Below, piece after piece: positions 22,385-32,734 of a stretch of DNA of 64,000 bases. How positions within the stretch are numbered: the first letter of the stretch is position 1; each line of letters starts with the position of its first letter. Below the pieces are notes generated by a model that did no database searches, had not been told where the DNA came from, and was given only the letters and a program-made list of their open reading frames with translations. This DNA is from Anagrus nilaparvatae (taxonomy: Eukaryota; Arthropoda; Insecta; Hymenoptera; Mymaridae). The translations under genes and the position numbers were made by a program. The DNA is taken from NCBI GenBank assembly GCA_022575985.1, contig JAKSXM010000007.1, positions 30,010,501 to 30,074,500 of the forward strand, read 5' to 3'.

Positions 22385-23587
22385 CAGCCTTTGAGAAAGA
22401 CCCTGAAAGCATGTCAATTTCTGAATGAAAAACTCGCATGAAACACTTAGAGAAGAATTGGTCGTCTTATGATCAAAACAACATGCTATTATTAAATCAC
22501 AAAGATTACCCTATATTGGGTGATCAAGTCTATATTAAGTACAACCATTTTTCTCAGGTGGAAGAGTTTTATATCCAAAATATGTGTCAGTTTCAAAAAT
22601 ATTTAGATCAAAATCTCCCTGCTAATGAAAATTCGGTACCTCAAACACAGCTTAGACCTCACATAGTAACACTTGATAATGAAAGGTTACCATCCTTGAA
22701 TATACCCCATTTTAGCGGTGATTATACTACTTAGGAAGCATTTAGGGATATGTTTACATTCTTAGTAATTAACAGAAAGAATTACTCAAATGTAGCTAAA
22801 TTTCACCAGTTAATTTCAGTTTTAGAGGGTAATGCAGCCATTATAACTGCTTCATACCAGCCAACTGATGCAAATTTTGAAATAATTTAGAATAAGCTTA
22901 AAGAGAGGTATGAAGTCAAAAAAAGACTTGTTCATGCAAATATATCAAAACTTTACTCTCTTAAACCTATTACCAAACCTTCAGCTTCTGATTTAAAAAA
23001 AATTCTTTCTGGTATTACTACCCCGTTATCAGCTTTAAAAGGTTTAGGTAGACCAGTAGATTCTTGCACGCATATAAAAAATTAGTAAATATAACCAAAA
23101 TAACGATTTTCTTTACTAAGTTCAGTGTGGTAAAAACTCACTATAAATTTTTAGTAAAAATTACTAATAAAATTTGTTTATAAAACTAAAACCTCAAATT
23201 TTTTAGTAAAATTTTCTAATTTTTTGGTTATATTTACCAACATTTATTAATTTATGTTTACTAAATTCGTTGAGATTAATTTTACTATTCTTTTTTTTGC
23301 GTGTGGGATGACCTTATTGTTTTTCATGTTTTAAACCTACTAGATAGTGATTTGCGAAAGCATTGGGAGTGGTATTATAATAACTATTGTAACAGTCCAG
23401 CCCCTCCTACCCCCAATGATACTACAGATGCTACTGTTAATGTAAAAGCCACTTCTGAACCTCCTACTTTACAAAAACTGTTAGAATTTATAGAAAATCA
23501 AATTAATATTTTAGAATCAATTAAAGATGCTGGTAATAGTAGTACTAATAAGTATTTCAGCAGGCCTGTGAAAAGGCTGGCCGGGTG
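22385..23587 (+). pseudogene. BEL/Pao gag, N-terminal and central part
   Basis: The frame reads MKHLEKNWSSYDQ and then LPSLNIPHFSGDYT, a stop where the family has a conserved tryptophan, then AFRDMFTFLVINRKNYSNVAKFHQLI in fragments, and later LKKILSGITTPLSALKGLGR. This is the DUF1759-type gag domain of BEL/Pao elements. A 237-bp MITE splits it after GRPVDS. The frame resumes at WDDLIVFHVLNLLDSDLRKHWE and ends near 23560, where an R1-type LINE fragment begins. Two internal TAG stops are present before the MITE. Confidence 0.85.
23067..23303. mobile_element. MITE in BEL gag, 237 bp
   Basis: The ends CACGCATATAAAAAATTAG and TTTACTATTCTTTTTTTTGCGTG are inverted copies. The interior is rich in TTTAGTAAA-type motifs on both strands. 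It sits exactly between the serine and tryptophan codons of the conserved gag motif GRPVDSWDDL, and the original sequence GATTCTTGGGATGAC can be read across the insertion. The only apparent duplication is the dinucleotide TG (23065-23066 and 23304-23305). Confidence 0.75.
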
Positions 23588-25134
23588 ACAAAGTCCTTCT
23601 CGAGGCTGATGACGAACATCGGCGGTCCCAGATCAGGGAAGAGGCCTCCTCAACAGCCTCTGTTGATGACGAGAGTCAAGTCCATCTTGCTCTACGGTGC
23701 AGAGGTGTGGGCGGAAAATGTCCCCATAAAAAAGTACTGCAAGAAACTAAAGGCAGTATAGAGGCAGGGGGCACTTCGAATCGCTTGCTCGTACAAGACT
23801 GTTTCAGAGCCAGCGATCCAGGAAGTAACTCGGGTGATTCCTATCGATCTGCTTGCTTTGGAAAGGCAGGCGATCTATAACCGTGAGGAAGAAGAGCGCT
23901 ACGTAGCTTTCGTTCGCGCTCGCTCCCGCATAATAGAATGTTGGCAGTATAGATGGAATGGTGACCCGAGGGGATGTTGGACCGCCTTATCATCGACTTG
24001 GAAAGCTGGATGAACCGTGATTATGGAGAGGTAGACTTTTACCTCACACAGTTCCTAACTAGTCACGGTTATTTCCGCGATATGCTTTTCAAGTTGCGCA
24101 AGGTGCACAGTGGGCTAAAAAAAGTCAAAAGGGAACAAAATTCGGCTTCAGCGTAATTTTGACTAAAAATAAAATTTAAAAAATGGAATTTATAGGTTTT
24201 CATATATATTAAACGATAGGATACCGGTTTTTTTGAGAAAAAACATGTTGGAAAATTTTTTTAGGCGTGGGAAATCAGAAAAAATTTTTTTAAATTTGTC
24301 ACTAAAAAATAGGACAATCAAAATGTCAAATTTATAAAAAAAAAGTTTTTTGATGATATGTTTGCATAAAAATATGCTGAAAAAACCATAATTAACCTAA
24401 AAATTTTATCTCAGCTGTATGTGTATACTATTGTAGGTGTGTTAGTGAATATAATAAGACCAAGGGAGATGCAAAAAACCCATATATATATTATTTGTAC
24501 GTATTAGGAAGTAAAAAACCCGAAAAATTAATAAAACTCTGATTTTTTTTCAATTTTTAAGTTTTTTCGAATATTCCACTAACACACCTACAATAGTAGA
24601 CACATACAGCTGAGATAAAATTTTTAGGTTAATTATGGTTTTTTCAGCATATTTTTATGTATTTATATCATCAAAAAACTTTTTTTTTATAAAATTTTAA
24701 TTGTCCCATTTTTTGGTGCCAAATTTTAAAAAATTTTTCCTGATTTCCCACGCCTAAAAAAATTTTCCAACATTTTTTTTTCAAAAAAACCGGTATCCTA
24801 TCGTTTAATATATATGATAAGCTTTAAATTCCGTTTTTAAAATTTTATTTTTAGTCAAAATTACGTTGAAGCCGAATTTTGTTCCCTTTTCACTTTTTCT
24901 AGCCCACTGTGAGGTGGCATCTCCGGAATGCTTGCATTGCCCGGGCGAGCCGGATACCGCTGAGCACACCTTTTTTAGGTGTCCTCATTTCGCTGAGGGG
25001 CGACCGCCCTTTGATGAATGGAGGCCAGAAGAAGTCGTCCCAGAAATGCTGCGCAGTACTGTGAACTGGTACAGTGTGGCAGAGTACGTATGGGCGACAC
25101 TTGTTAGAAAAAAGGAGGAAGGTTTCCTCTCGTA
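23574..25134 (+). pseudogene. R1-type LINE ORF2 C-terminus (broken)
   Basis: It encodes the part after the RT: the region around RRLLMTTVNS (here with small duplications near 23640), then ERQAIYNREEEERYVAF, LIIDLESWMNRDYGEVDFYL and, after the inserted foldback, ASPECLHCPGEPDTAEHTFF with the R1-clade CCHC-like motif, ending GFLS. Frame changes before 23974, an in-frame TAG near 23760 and the 806-bp insertion make it non-functional. It serves as the empty-site reference for the Harbinger-like MITE of copy A. Confidence 0.8.
24101..24916. mobile_element. Transib-like foldback with CACAGTG ends
   Basis: Element 24106-24911 (806 bp) starts CACAGTGGGCTAAAAAAAGT and ends with the complement (AGCCCACTGTG). 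Nearly its whole length forms two inverted arms of about 370 bp. AGGTG flanks it on both sides (24101-24105 and 24912-24916), and LINE copy A shows the empty site GCAAGGTGACATCTCC with AGGTG once. Five-base duplications plus CAC-starting ends resembling the recombination signal heptamer are the hallmarks of the Transib superfamily. No transposase is encoded. Assignment rests on ends and duplication length only. Confidence 0.65.
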
Positions 25135-25438
25135 GGAATCTCTCCTCCTTTATTGACAGGGTATGGCAAAACAATGCCTTGGCTGCATTTTTTCTGGACC
25201 GAAGTAATACCTAAACAGGGAGTCCCGGTCCGGATTCAATGATATTGTCATAAATGCAGGAGGGCGGGGAGTTTAGTGGGTATTGCAATTCCTCCTCAGT
25301 TATACTAAGTATCTGGGATACCATTAATTTGAGGTTGAGTCCCACATAACCATACAGTACGTGGTGTATGGCATGCGTAAAAGCATTCTTCTCGTCCTAC
25401 GAAAAAGGCCCCTTCTCTGAAGGGGCCCAAAAAAAAAA

Positions 25439-25888
25439 TAGTTAGCTGATTTCAATAAAAATAAAAATTCAATTGTTTCTACTAATTCAGCTAAAGTTTT
25501 TGCCACAAATTTAACACAAAATAAGTCTTCTACATCTAATCAAAGTACAAATATGGCGAACAATGAATGCATATATGCAAATGAATGCATTATATTATAA
25601 CCATTTTTTCTCATTTTGCTCAGAATATACAAGTAAAACACCCAAGCAAAGACAAGAAATTGTAGCTAAAAAACATAGATGTTATAATTGCTTGGGCGCT
25701 CATTTTATAGCTGATTGTTAATCTGTTAAAAAGTGTAATATTTGCAAACAAAAACACAACACTTCATTACGTATCAAAGGATATAAAGTTAACATTGAAA
25801 ATTCTAATAAACGAAATAATACTAGTCATTCAAACAGTAGTAAAGAATTGGCTGGTACTGAATCAGTAACATTAGCAACTAATTCCTG
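25439..25888 (+). pseudogene. BEL/Pao gag C-terminus with zinc knuckles
   Basis: After the LINE tail the gag frame resumes. It contains TPKQRQEIVAKKHRCYNCLG, AHFIADC and, after a stop, KKCNICKQKHNTSL. This is the double knuckle that corresponds to 1512-1730 of the minus-strand relic. The TAA that replaces a codon after ADC and a further TGA at about 25888 show decay. Confidence 0.8.
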
Positions 25889-26768
25889 ACAATTACTTAA
25901 TCAACCCCTTTTAGCAACAGCTGTAGTCTGGGTATGTGCGAATAATTGTTTAGAATTTTTAGCAAGAGCTTTAATTGACCAATGCTCACAGGTCTCATTC
26001 ATTACTACCTCATTATTTAAAAAACTTCAGGTAAAAAACATTCTGCACAATTACCTGTATCAGGTATTGGCGGTAAAAATGAAATTTTATGTTCACATAT
26101 GGTCAATTTCGCTATTAAACCTTATTTTTATTCTGATTTTATACTCAATGTAGAAGCCTTTATTATTCCGACCATATCTTATTATATACCAAAAACAAAT
26201 ATTGAACCTGAAAATATTGCTCATATTAGAAATTTGCAACTCGCTGATCCTAAATTTGCTAAAAAAGGTCGTATTGATGTTTCGCTAAGTACAATTTGTC
26301 ATTCTTCGTTAATTATTGGCGATATTCGTAAAGGCAAAGAGCACGAGCCTATTGCCACTAGCTCAAAACTCGGCTGGATAATTTCTGGCAACTCTGTTTT
26401 TAACTCAAACTCTTGTCTGCTAATTGCAAACCTTCATGATAATTCAGATCTCTCATTTAATTGAGAAAGGTTTTGGCAACAAGAAAAAATTTCAATTTCT
26501 CCACGAGCACTGCTTACTCCGGATGAGCAGGCTTTTGAAGATTATTTCGTAAATACACATTCGCGTGACTCTGATGGTCGCTGTATTGTTAAAAAAGCTT
26601 TCGAAAAAACTGAACTTCGTTTTAAGTCTAACCCTGAATTTGCTCATGCGTATCATAAGTTCATGAAAGATTATGAAGATTTAGGTCACATGGAACCTTC
26701 TCAAGCACTATTAATATTTATTCGTTACTATTTTCTGCCACATCATGGCATTTTAGGCTATAATCACA
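25889..26768 (+). pseudogene. BEL/Pao protease and N-terminal RT linker
   Basis: RALIDQCSQVSFITTSLFKKL is the retropepsin active-site region with C in place of the usual glycine of DQGS. A frame change is needed to reach the open frame 26099-26464, with FIIPTISYY, LADPKF, IDV and GWIISGNS, the conserved second half of the domain. After a stop the linker FWQQEKISISPRALLTPDEQ and CIVKKAFEKTELRF follows. It is cut at LPHHGILG by the foldback that begins at 26769. Confidence 0.8.
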
Positions 26769-28820
26769 AAGAGCATCCCGGAATATTAGGGGAAAATCTG
26801 CACCGGAATGAAATCTAAAAAACCTTTTGCAGATTGTTTATACATAAAAAAAAAATAACTTCCCCGTTGGAATTTTGCAGCCAGCTGCCCATTATGGGGC
26901 AGGGGGGAAAAACGTGCTTTTTGTCTCTTTTTTTTTCAAAAATCGTTCAAAAATTCATATCTCTGGTTCCTTAGTACCAAAATAGGTCTAAATGGTCTTA
27001 AAATATTTGTCTTTGATACCGCTTTCACGTGAAAAATTCAAAAAATAATTTTGCCTACTTTAGGAAACCTTAAATTCAAAAATACTGAAGACTAACATTA
27101 AAAATTTTACTTTAAAATTCATTTATTTTGCTATATCAAAAATAACCTCTCTGGAAAATTTATATGTTTTTTGTCTATCAAATAGCTTTAAAACGAGACC
27201 GGTTAGAGCAAATTTGAGCCGCGGAAACCGTCAAAATTTCAAAAAAACCTAACTTTTTTATGGGGTTTTTTTGAAGATAACAAGGGGATTGTCAACTGTT
27301 TGGGAATACGATTTGCTTCTAACTTTCAAAACAGGTTGTGGTAGTTGAGAAAACATCCTATATACCCTCAGTTTACCTGAATTGGCCTCCTGGTCCTAGA
27401 AATTAGACCCTATAGCAAGGTTATATGCTATATAAGATAGGACTTTTTAAGCTATCTTCTAAATGACACTGCTACCTTGTAATTGAACCAAATAACTTCC
27501 AGTTAAACTCATTTTTTTGGAGTATTTATCACCTTTTGAGCCCCGTAAACCGCATTTTTTTATCAGTAATTCTCTTACCGTTATGGTCAGTAAACCAAAT
27601 GAACATATTTGGCCAAAAATGACCAATTTTTAAATTGCTGCAAAAATTGCAATTTTTGACTTAAATGGGTCTTATAGAACTCAAAATTTTTGTGCGAGCT
27701 CCTAGTTTTTAAAAGATTTTTACTCGTTCCTTTTGCTTGAGTTTTTTTTGTGATTTAGCTCAATAAAGATGGTATTTAAAATATTAGCGATTATTAAAAT
27801 ATCTTAAAGCGGAACTCTGACTTTAAAATTTTATATCTCGCAAACAATTGATCGAAAATAGACGAGTGAAGAATTTTTAAAAACTAGGAGCTTGCACAAA
27901 AATTTTAAGTTCTATAAGATCCATTTAAGTCAAAAATTACAATTTTTGCAGCAATTTAAGAATTGGTCATTTTTGTCCAAATATGTTCATTTGGTTTACT
28001 GACCATAACGGTAAGAAAATTACTGATAAAAAAATGCGGTTTACGGGGGTAAAAAGGTGATAAATACTCAAAAAAAATTAGACTAACCGGAAGATATTTG
28101 GTTCAATTACAAGGTAGAAGTGCCATTTCGAAGATAGCTTAAAAAGTCCTATCTTATATAGCATATAACCTTGCTATAGGGTCTAATTTCTAGGACCAGG
28201 AGGCCAATTCAGGTAAACTGAGGGAATAGGATGTTTTCTTAACTACCACAACCTGTTTTGAAAGTTAGAAGCAAATAGTATTCCCAAACAGTTGACAATC
28301 CCCTTGTTATCTTCAAAAAAACCCCATAAAAATGTTTGGTTGTTTTGAAATTTTGACGGTTTCCGTGGCTCAAATTTGCTCTAACCGGTCTCGTTTTAAA
28401 GCTATTTGATAGACAAAAAACATATAAATTTTCCAGAGAGGTTATTTTTGATATAGCAAAATAATTGAATTTTAAAGTAAAATTTTTAATGTTAGTCTTC
28501 AGTATTTTTGAATTTAAGGGTTCCTAAAGTGGGCAAAATTATTTTTTGACTTTTTTACGTGAAAGCGGTATCAAAGACAAACATGTTAAGACCATTTAGA
28601 CCTATTTTGGTACTAAGGAACCAGAGTTATGAATTTTTTAACGTTTTTTGAAAAAATAAGAGAAAAAAAGCACGTTTTTGCCCCCCCTGCCCCATGATGG
28701 GATGCTGGGGGCAAAATTCCAACGGTAAAGTTATTTTTTTTTTATGTATAAACAATCTGCAAAAGGTTTTTTAGATTTCATTCTGGTGCAGATTTTCGCC
28801 TAATATTCCGGGATGCTCTT
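26769..28820. mobile_element. 2.05 kb foldback in BEL RT
   Basis: AAGAGCATCCCGGAATATTA at 26769 is mirrored by TAATATTCCGGGATGCTCTT ending at 28820. Matching inverted sequence continues almost to the centre (about 27795), so the arms are close to 1 kb each with only a few percent visible differences. Examples are GAGACCGGTTAGAGCAAATT and AACCTTGCTATAGGGTCTAA on both arms. It interrupts the BEL RT between LPHHGILG and VFNGSAKDYN. No protein is encoded and the target duplication is unclear. Confidence 0.85.
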
Positions 28821-29350
28821 TCGTTCAGTTTTTAACGGTTCAGCCAAAGATTACAATAAGGTGTCTATAAATGACTTATTACACAGTGGTAATAATTTGC
28901 TTCCTGATTTGGCTGAACGACTAATTAATTAGATGAAATATCAATTCGTATTTGTACCTGATATCGAACATATGTTTCGACAAATTTTAGTTCACAAAGA
29001 CGATAGGAGATTTCAGCAAATTTTATGGCGGTTTAATGATTCGGAAAATTTGCAATCCGGTCTTTAAAAACAGTCACTTATGGGATGATAAGTAGCCCAT
29101 ACCTTGCTAGTCGCGTTATTAGACAATTAGCATAAGACGAGGGTCAGTAGCTGTAGAAATTTTAAATTGCGAAACGTACATGGATTGTACGTTATCTGGT
29201 GGTCACTTACTCTCAGAGGCTCTTAAAAAACAGGCTAATTTAATACAAATTTGCAAGGTGGGTGGCTTCTCATTGCATAAGTGGATGGCAAACTACCCTC
29301 AATTATTGAATTTCCCGGTAGCATTCGTGCAGAAACGAAATTGTCTAATT
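28821..29350 (+). pseudogene. BEL/Pao reverse transcriptase palm (broken)
   Basis: It resumes at FNGSAKDYNKVSINDLL, then LLPDLAERLIN, a stop, MKYQFVFVPDIEHMFRQIL, HKDDRRFQQILWRFN and, out of frame, the TVTYG-type and SPYLASRVIRQL segments. The catalytic YVDD motif is degraded to a readable trace of YMDCTLSGGH. Several stops and frameshifts are present. Confidence 0.8.
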
Positions 29351-30110
29351 CTTGTTTTAATTTACTTGGGTTGAATTGGTGTCCAAACACAGATCATTTT
29401 ACGTTTGACTTTCAATTCGACCAACTGAAAAATGATCTCACAAAGAGGCAGGAACTTTCTGCAATTGCTAAACTTTTTGATCCACTAGGCTGGCTTGCAC
29501 CAGTCGTTATTACAGCTAAAATTTTTTTACAAAAACTCTCGGAAAAAAAAGCCCAAAACTTGATTGGGACACAAAGTTACCTGATTCTTTGCGAGATGAG
29601 TTCACAAGTTGGCATGATAGTATTCATACAGTTAAAACCATTAGAATTACAAGATTGTTAAAGTATGTCCCAGGTGCAAAGTATGAAATTTACGGGTTCG
29701 CAGACGCGTTAGTTAAAGCTTATGGCGCTTGCACATATATTAAAGTAACACTTCATGGGAAAAGTATTGTTTATCTGCTTCAAGCTAAGTCAAATGTCGC
29801 GCCATTAAAGCCAATTTTGACAATTCCTAAGAAGAATTAAATGCAGCGCATTTATTAACAAAATTAACTATAAAAGTACTCAGAGCATTAAAATTAGATG
29901 AAGTATAAATATATTTATTCTCAGACTCAACTGATGTGTTATGTTGGTTAAAAGTGCATCCTTCAAAATGGGAAAGATGTGTAAAACAAAGATGCTCAGA
30001 AATTCATACTTTGCTCCCTGAAGCCTACTGGAGCCATGTAAGGTCCACTGATAATCTTGCTGATTGTGTGTCCAGAGGTTTACCTCCTTAGCAGTTACAT
30101 ACCTTTTCTC
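29281..30110 (+). pseudogene. BEL/Pao RT C-terminus and RNase H
   Basis: The open part 29281-29661 has LLGLNWCPNTDHFTFDFQF and LSAIAKLFDPLGWLAPVVI, the highly conserved BEL/Pao segment between RT and RNase H. A frame change leads into FADALVKAYGACTYIKV (the first RNase H aspartate region, where families have FxDAS), then after another shift ELNAAHLLTKL and LFSDSTDVLCWLKVHPSKW (second catalytic region). ADCVSRGLPP marks the end of RNase H. Confidence 0.85.
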
Positions 30111-30119
30111 TTTGGTGGG

Positions 30120-31809
30120 GGAGGGGGAGTAATGGTTAACAACCCAATAGATCTTCAAAATAGCATCTTTAGTAAATCAGTAAATCTTGCCAATATTGAT
30201 TGTCAGGTTTCATCTGCAAAACAAACTCCTAAAGTAATTATTTGGGATTTGATTGACAAATATTCTGAATTAAATAAGCTACTGAGAGTCACATCTTATG
30301 TAATTAGATTTATAGATAAAATTTCTATTTAAGTAAAAGATAAATTCAAGCAAAAATCTAATTTATTAAGCAACTCTTGGTTTTCTGTAAAATACTATTC
30401 AGGGCTCTGCAAATTAGTTTCAGTACCTGAATTAGTAAGGGCTAGAATGATATGGATTTATTTAGTTCGAAAAAGTTACTTTTCTAAAGACATTAAATTA
30501 CTCATGAACAACCAAAAACCTGATGATTTAAATTTACGTCGTTTAGACCCATTTTTTGATCAAAACTTATTTAGATTAGGTGGTCGAATTCACTTATCAT
30601 TACTAGACTATGATCAAAAGCATCCTTGGATCTTGCCAAGCAAATGTACTTTCTCAAAACTTTTAGTTGATTTTTGTCATGATAAAACCCTACACGGTGG
30701 TGTACGTCTAACATTTTCAACATTAAGGCAAGAATTCTGGGTTATAAAAGCTAGAAATTTAGTTAGAAGTCGAATTCATAAATACAATACATGAAATGGA
30801 TATAAGGCAAACAAGTTAAATCAAAAAATGGGCATACTTCCTTCATATAGAGTAACTCGACCTGATAAGCCTTTTAGATTAAGTGGTGTAGATTATGTGG
30901 GTCCCTTTGATACTCTGAGGTTTAGAGGTCGTGGAGCTCATAAAACGCTATACAAGTCGTACATAGCTGTTTTTGTGTGTATGAACACCAAAGTAGTCCA
31001 TTTAGAATTGGTCACAGGTTATTCTAGCCAAGATTTCATTGCTGCCTTCCGAAGGTTCACGTCAACTTGAGGACAATGTTCTGAGTTGTTCAGTGACCAA
31101 GGAACTATTTTTGTTGGATCTGACAGGATCCTCAGGGAAACGTATGTCGAATCATTGGAGTATATACATGAACTTGTGAGCTCTTTAGCAAAGAAGGTAC
31201 TACCTGGAAATTTAACTCCCCAGGAGCCCCTCATTTTGGCGGAATCTGGGAAGCAGTGGTGAAATCTGTCAAACATCATATTCGTAGAGTAGTGGGAAAC
31301 AGAAAATTAACCTTTGAAGAGTTTTATACCTTTATCAAACAAATAGAAGCTTGTCTAAACTTAAGAACTCTGGTCCCACTAACTGATGACCCTTCAGATA
31401 ATAATTTCTTATCACCATCTTTTTGTTAACACAATCGCAATCGTACATCCTCCCTGAACCAAACTATCACAATCAAAAAATTCCACCAGTCCAAAGATAT
31501 AAGTTAATACAACAAATGCTCCAGGATTGGTGGCGTTGTTGGTCGGGCGAGTATTTACAATCCTTACAAGAGCGCCACAAGTGGGCGCAAAAGCAAAAGA
31601 ATGTAGAAGTTGGTGACGGGGTATTGATCTCTGATGATACAATGCTACCTTTAAAATGGCCTTTAGCAAAAATTATTAAAGTTTACAAAGGTCCTGATGG
31701 TTTAGTCACAGTGGTGGATCTCAAAACGGGATCAACCGAGCTAAAACATCCAATACATAAATTAATAATGTTAAACACATTTAATAATGAACAAAATGAA
31801 AATCCATAA
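30120..31809 (+). pseudogene. BEL/Pao integrase
   Basis: The zinc-binding part is visible as HPWILPSKCTFSKLLVDFCH and DKTLHGGVRLTFSTLRQEFW (HHCC domain). The catalytic core follows with MGILPSYRVTRPDKPF, GVDYVGPFDT, KSYIAVFVCMNTKVVHLELV and, past a stop, LFSDQGTIFVGS. The D,D part is present but the glutamate region lies in another frame. The C-terminal domain 31423-31809 (LQDWWRCWSGEYLQSLQERH and GDGVLISDD) is still open and ends at a natural stop. Breaks occur at about 30333, 30795, 31070 and 31200-31420. Confidence 0.85.
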
Positions 31810-32282
31810 AATTATTTATTTGTCTTAATTTATATTATTTATTTATTATGTTTAAAAATGTCTGAATTAGAAAGTTTAAATAACACTAGAAATTTATTAA
31901 TATTTTATTTAAATGTATAATTTTTATATTTAAATGCATATATTGTAACTTAATTAATGTATAAATTATTAGCTAAATTCATTAAGCAAAAAGCGTAGTG
32001 TTATTTTTTAATCTTAAGTATAAAATTATTAAAAAATTATTTTATTATATTATGATTTTCATATTAAATTAATTTTTAGAGTTAATATAAATTAATTATT
32101 TTAAAAAAATGAATTTTGAGATTTTTTACGCCATTAGGCATTGTAATTAAACTGTTCAAGTTTTTATATTATTATGAAGCCATTTGGCATTCTGTAAACA
32201 ATTTTAGGGTCAAATTTTTAATTTTCATCTACCATAATTGTTTTTTATATTTATCCTTTATTTACAATTTTAAAAGTAAAAT
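31810..32282. other. 3' non-coding part of BEL/Pao element
   Basis: Very AT-rich sequence between the integrase stop and the proposed 3' LTR. No gene is seen. Confidence 0.4.
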
Positions 32283-32511
32283 TGTGGTGGGTGGAAAATG
32301 TAGTGTAAATGTATGTATTATATAGTATGTGTGTGTTGGAGTACTCCCTCCCTTTTTGTATATATATTCTCCTTTTACTTTTTAGTGTTCGTTGAGACGC
32401 CAAGCAACGAGCGTCGTAATAAACAGTATTACATATATACTTTGCGTATTTAATCTTAAAACCATCCTTCACCAAATCCATCACCCATTGATCCATCATA
32501 TTATCAACACA
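32283..32511 (+). repeat. Possible 3' LTR of the BEL/Pao element
   Basis: It begins TGTGGTGGGTGGAAAATG, contains AATAAA at 32418-32423 and ends near ATTATCAACA. Its position after integrase, the TG...CA form and the poly(A) signal fit a short BEL/Pao LTR. The partner 5' LTR was not found, so the boundaries are guesses. Confidence 0.35.
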
Positions 32512-32734
32512 TAACTATATAAACTTATCAGATTAATAATAATATATAAATTAAAAGCACCTTTAATAATTTATTTAGTAAATTAATTTTTTTAGGTACC
32601 TATTTTTATTTTTAACTATTTTTAATAACATATTTTTAATTTTGTGATCAAGACAATGTTTGGATCTTTTAAATTAAAAGAAGGACTTGGCCTGTAGCCA
32701 GAGTAGGCTGGTAAATCCATTCACAGAGAATAAG

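Larger units (their letters stand above)
23560..25438 (+). mobile_element. R1-type LINE fragment, copy D, in BEL gag
   Basis: From CAGCAGGCCTGTGAAAAGGC onward the sequence matches LINE copy A closely (for example GGCGATCTATAACCGTGAGG and CTGGATGAACCGTGATTATG). It runs to the 3' UTR (CAGGGAGTCCCGGTCCGG) and an A10 tail at 25429-25438. It is 5'-truncated in the last part of the RT, further truncated than copy A. A foldback is inserted at 24106-24911. The 3' UTR is about 100 bp longer than in copy A. No clean target duplication could be identified. Confidence 0.85.
22385..32511 (+). mobile_element. BEL/Pao LTR retrotransposon, multiply interrupted
   Basis: Plus-strand gag (22.4-23.6 and 25.4-25.9 kb), protease (25.9-26.5), RT (26.5-26.8 and 28.8-29.4), RNase H (29.4-30.1) and integrase (30.2-31.8) follow in BEL/Pao order. 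Internal stops and frameshifts occur in nearly every domain. Three foreign insertions break it: a MITE at 23067-23303, an R1-type LINE fragment at 23560-25438 (itself carrying a foldback) and a 2.05 kb foldback at 26769-28820. A possible 3' LTR lies at 32283-32511. The element is dead and probably old. Confidence 0.9.

Noticed and set aside
23540..25460. Target duplication for LINE copy D
   Set aside because: AATAAGTATTTC on the left and AATAGTTAGCTGATTTC on the right look alike but do not match cleanly, so none is claimed.
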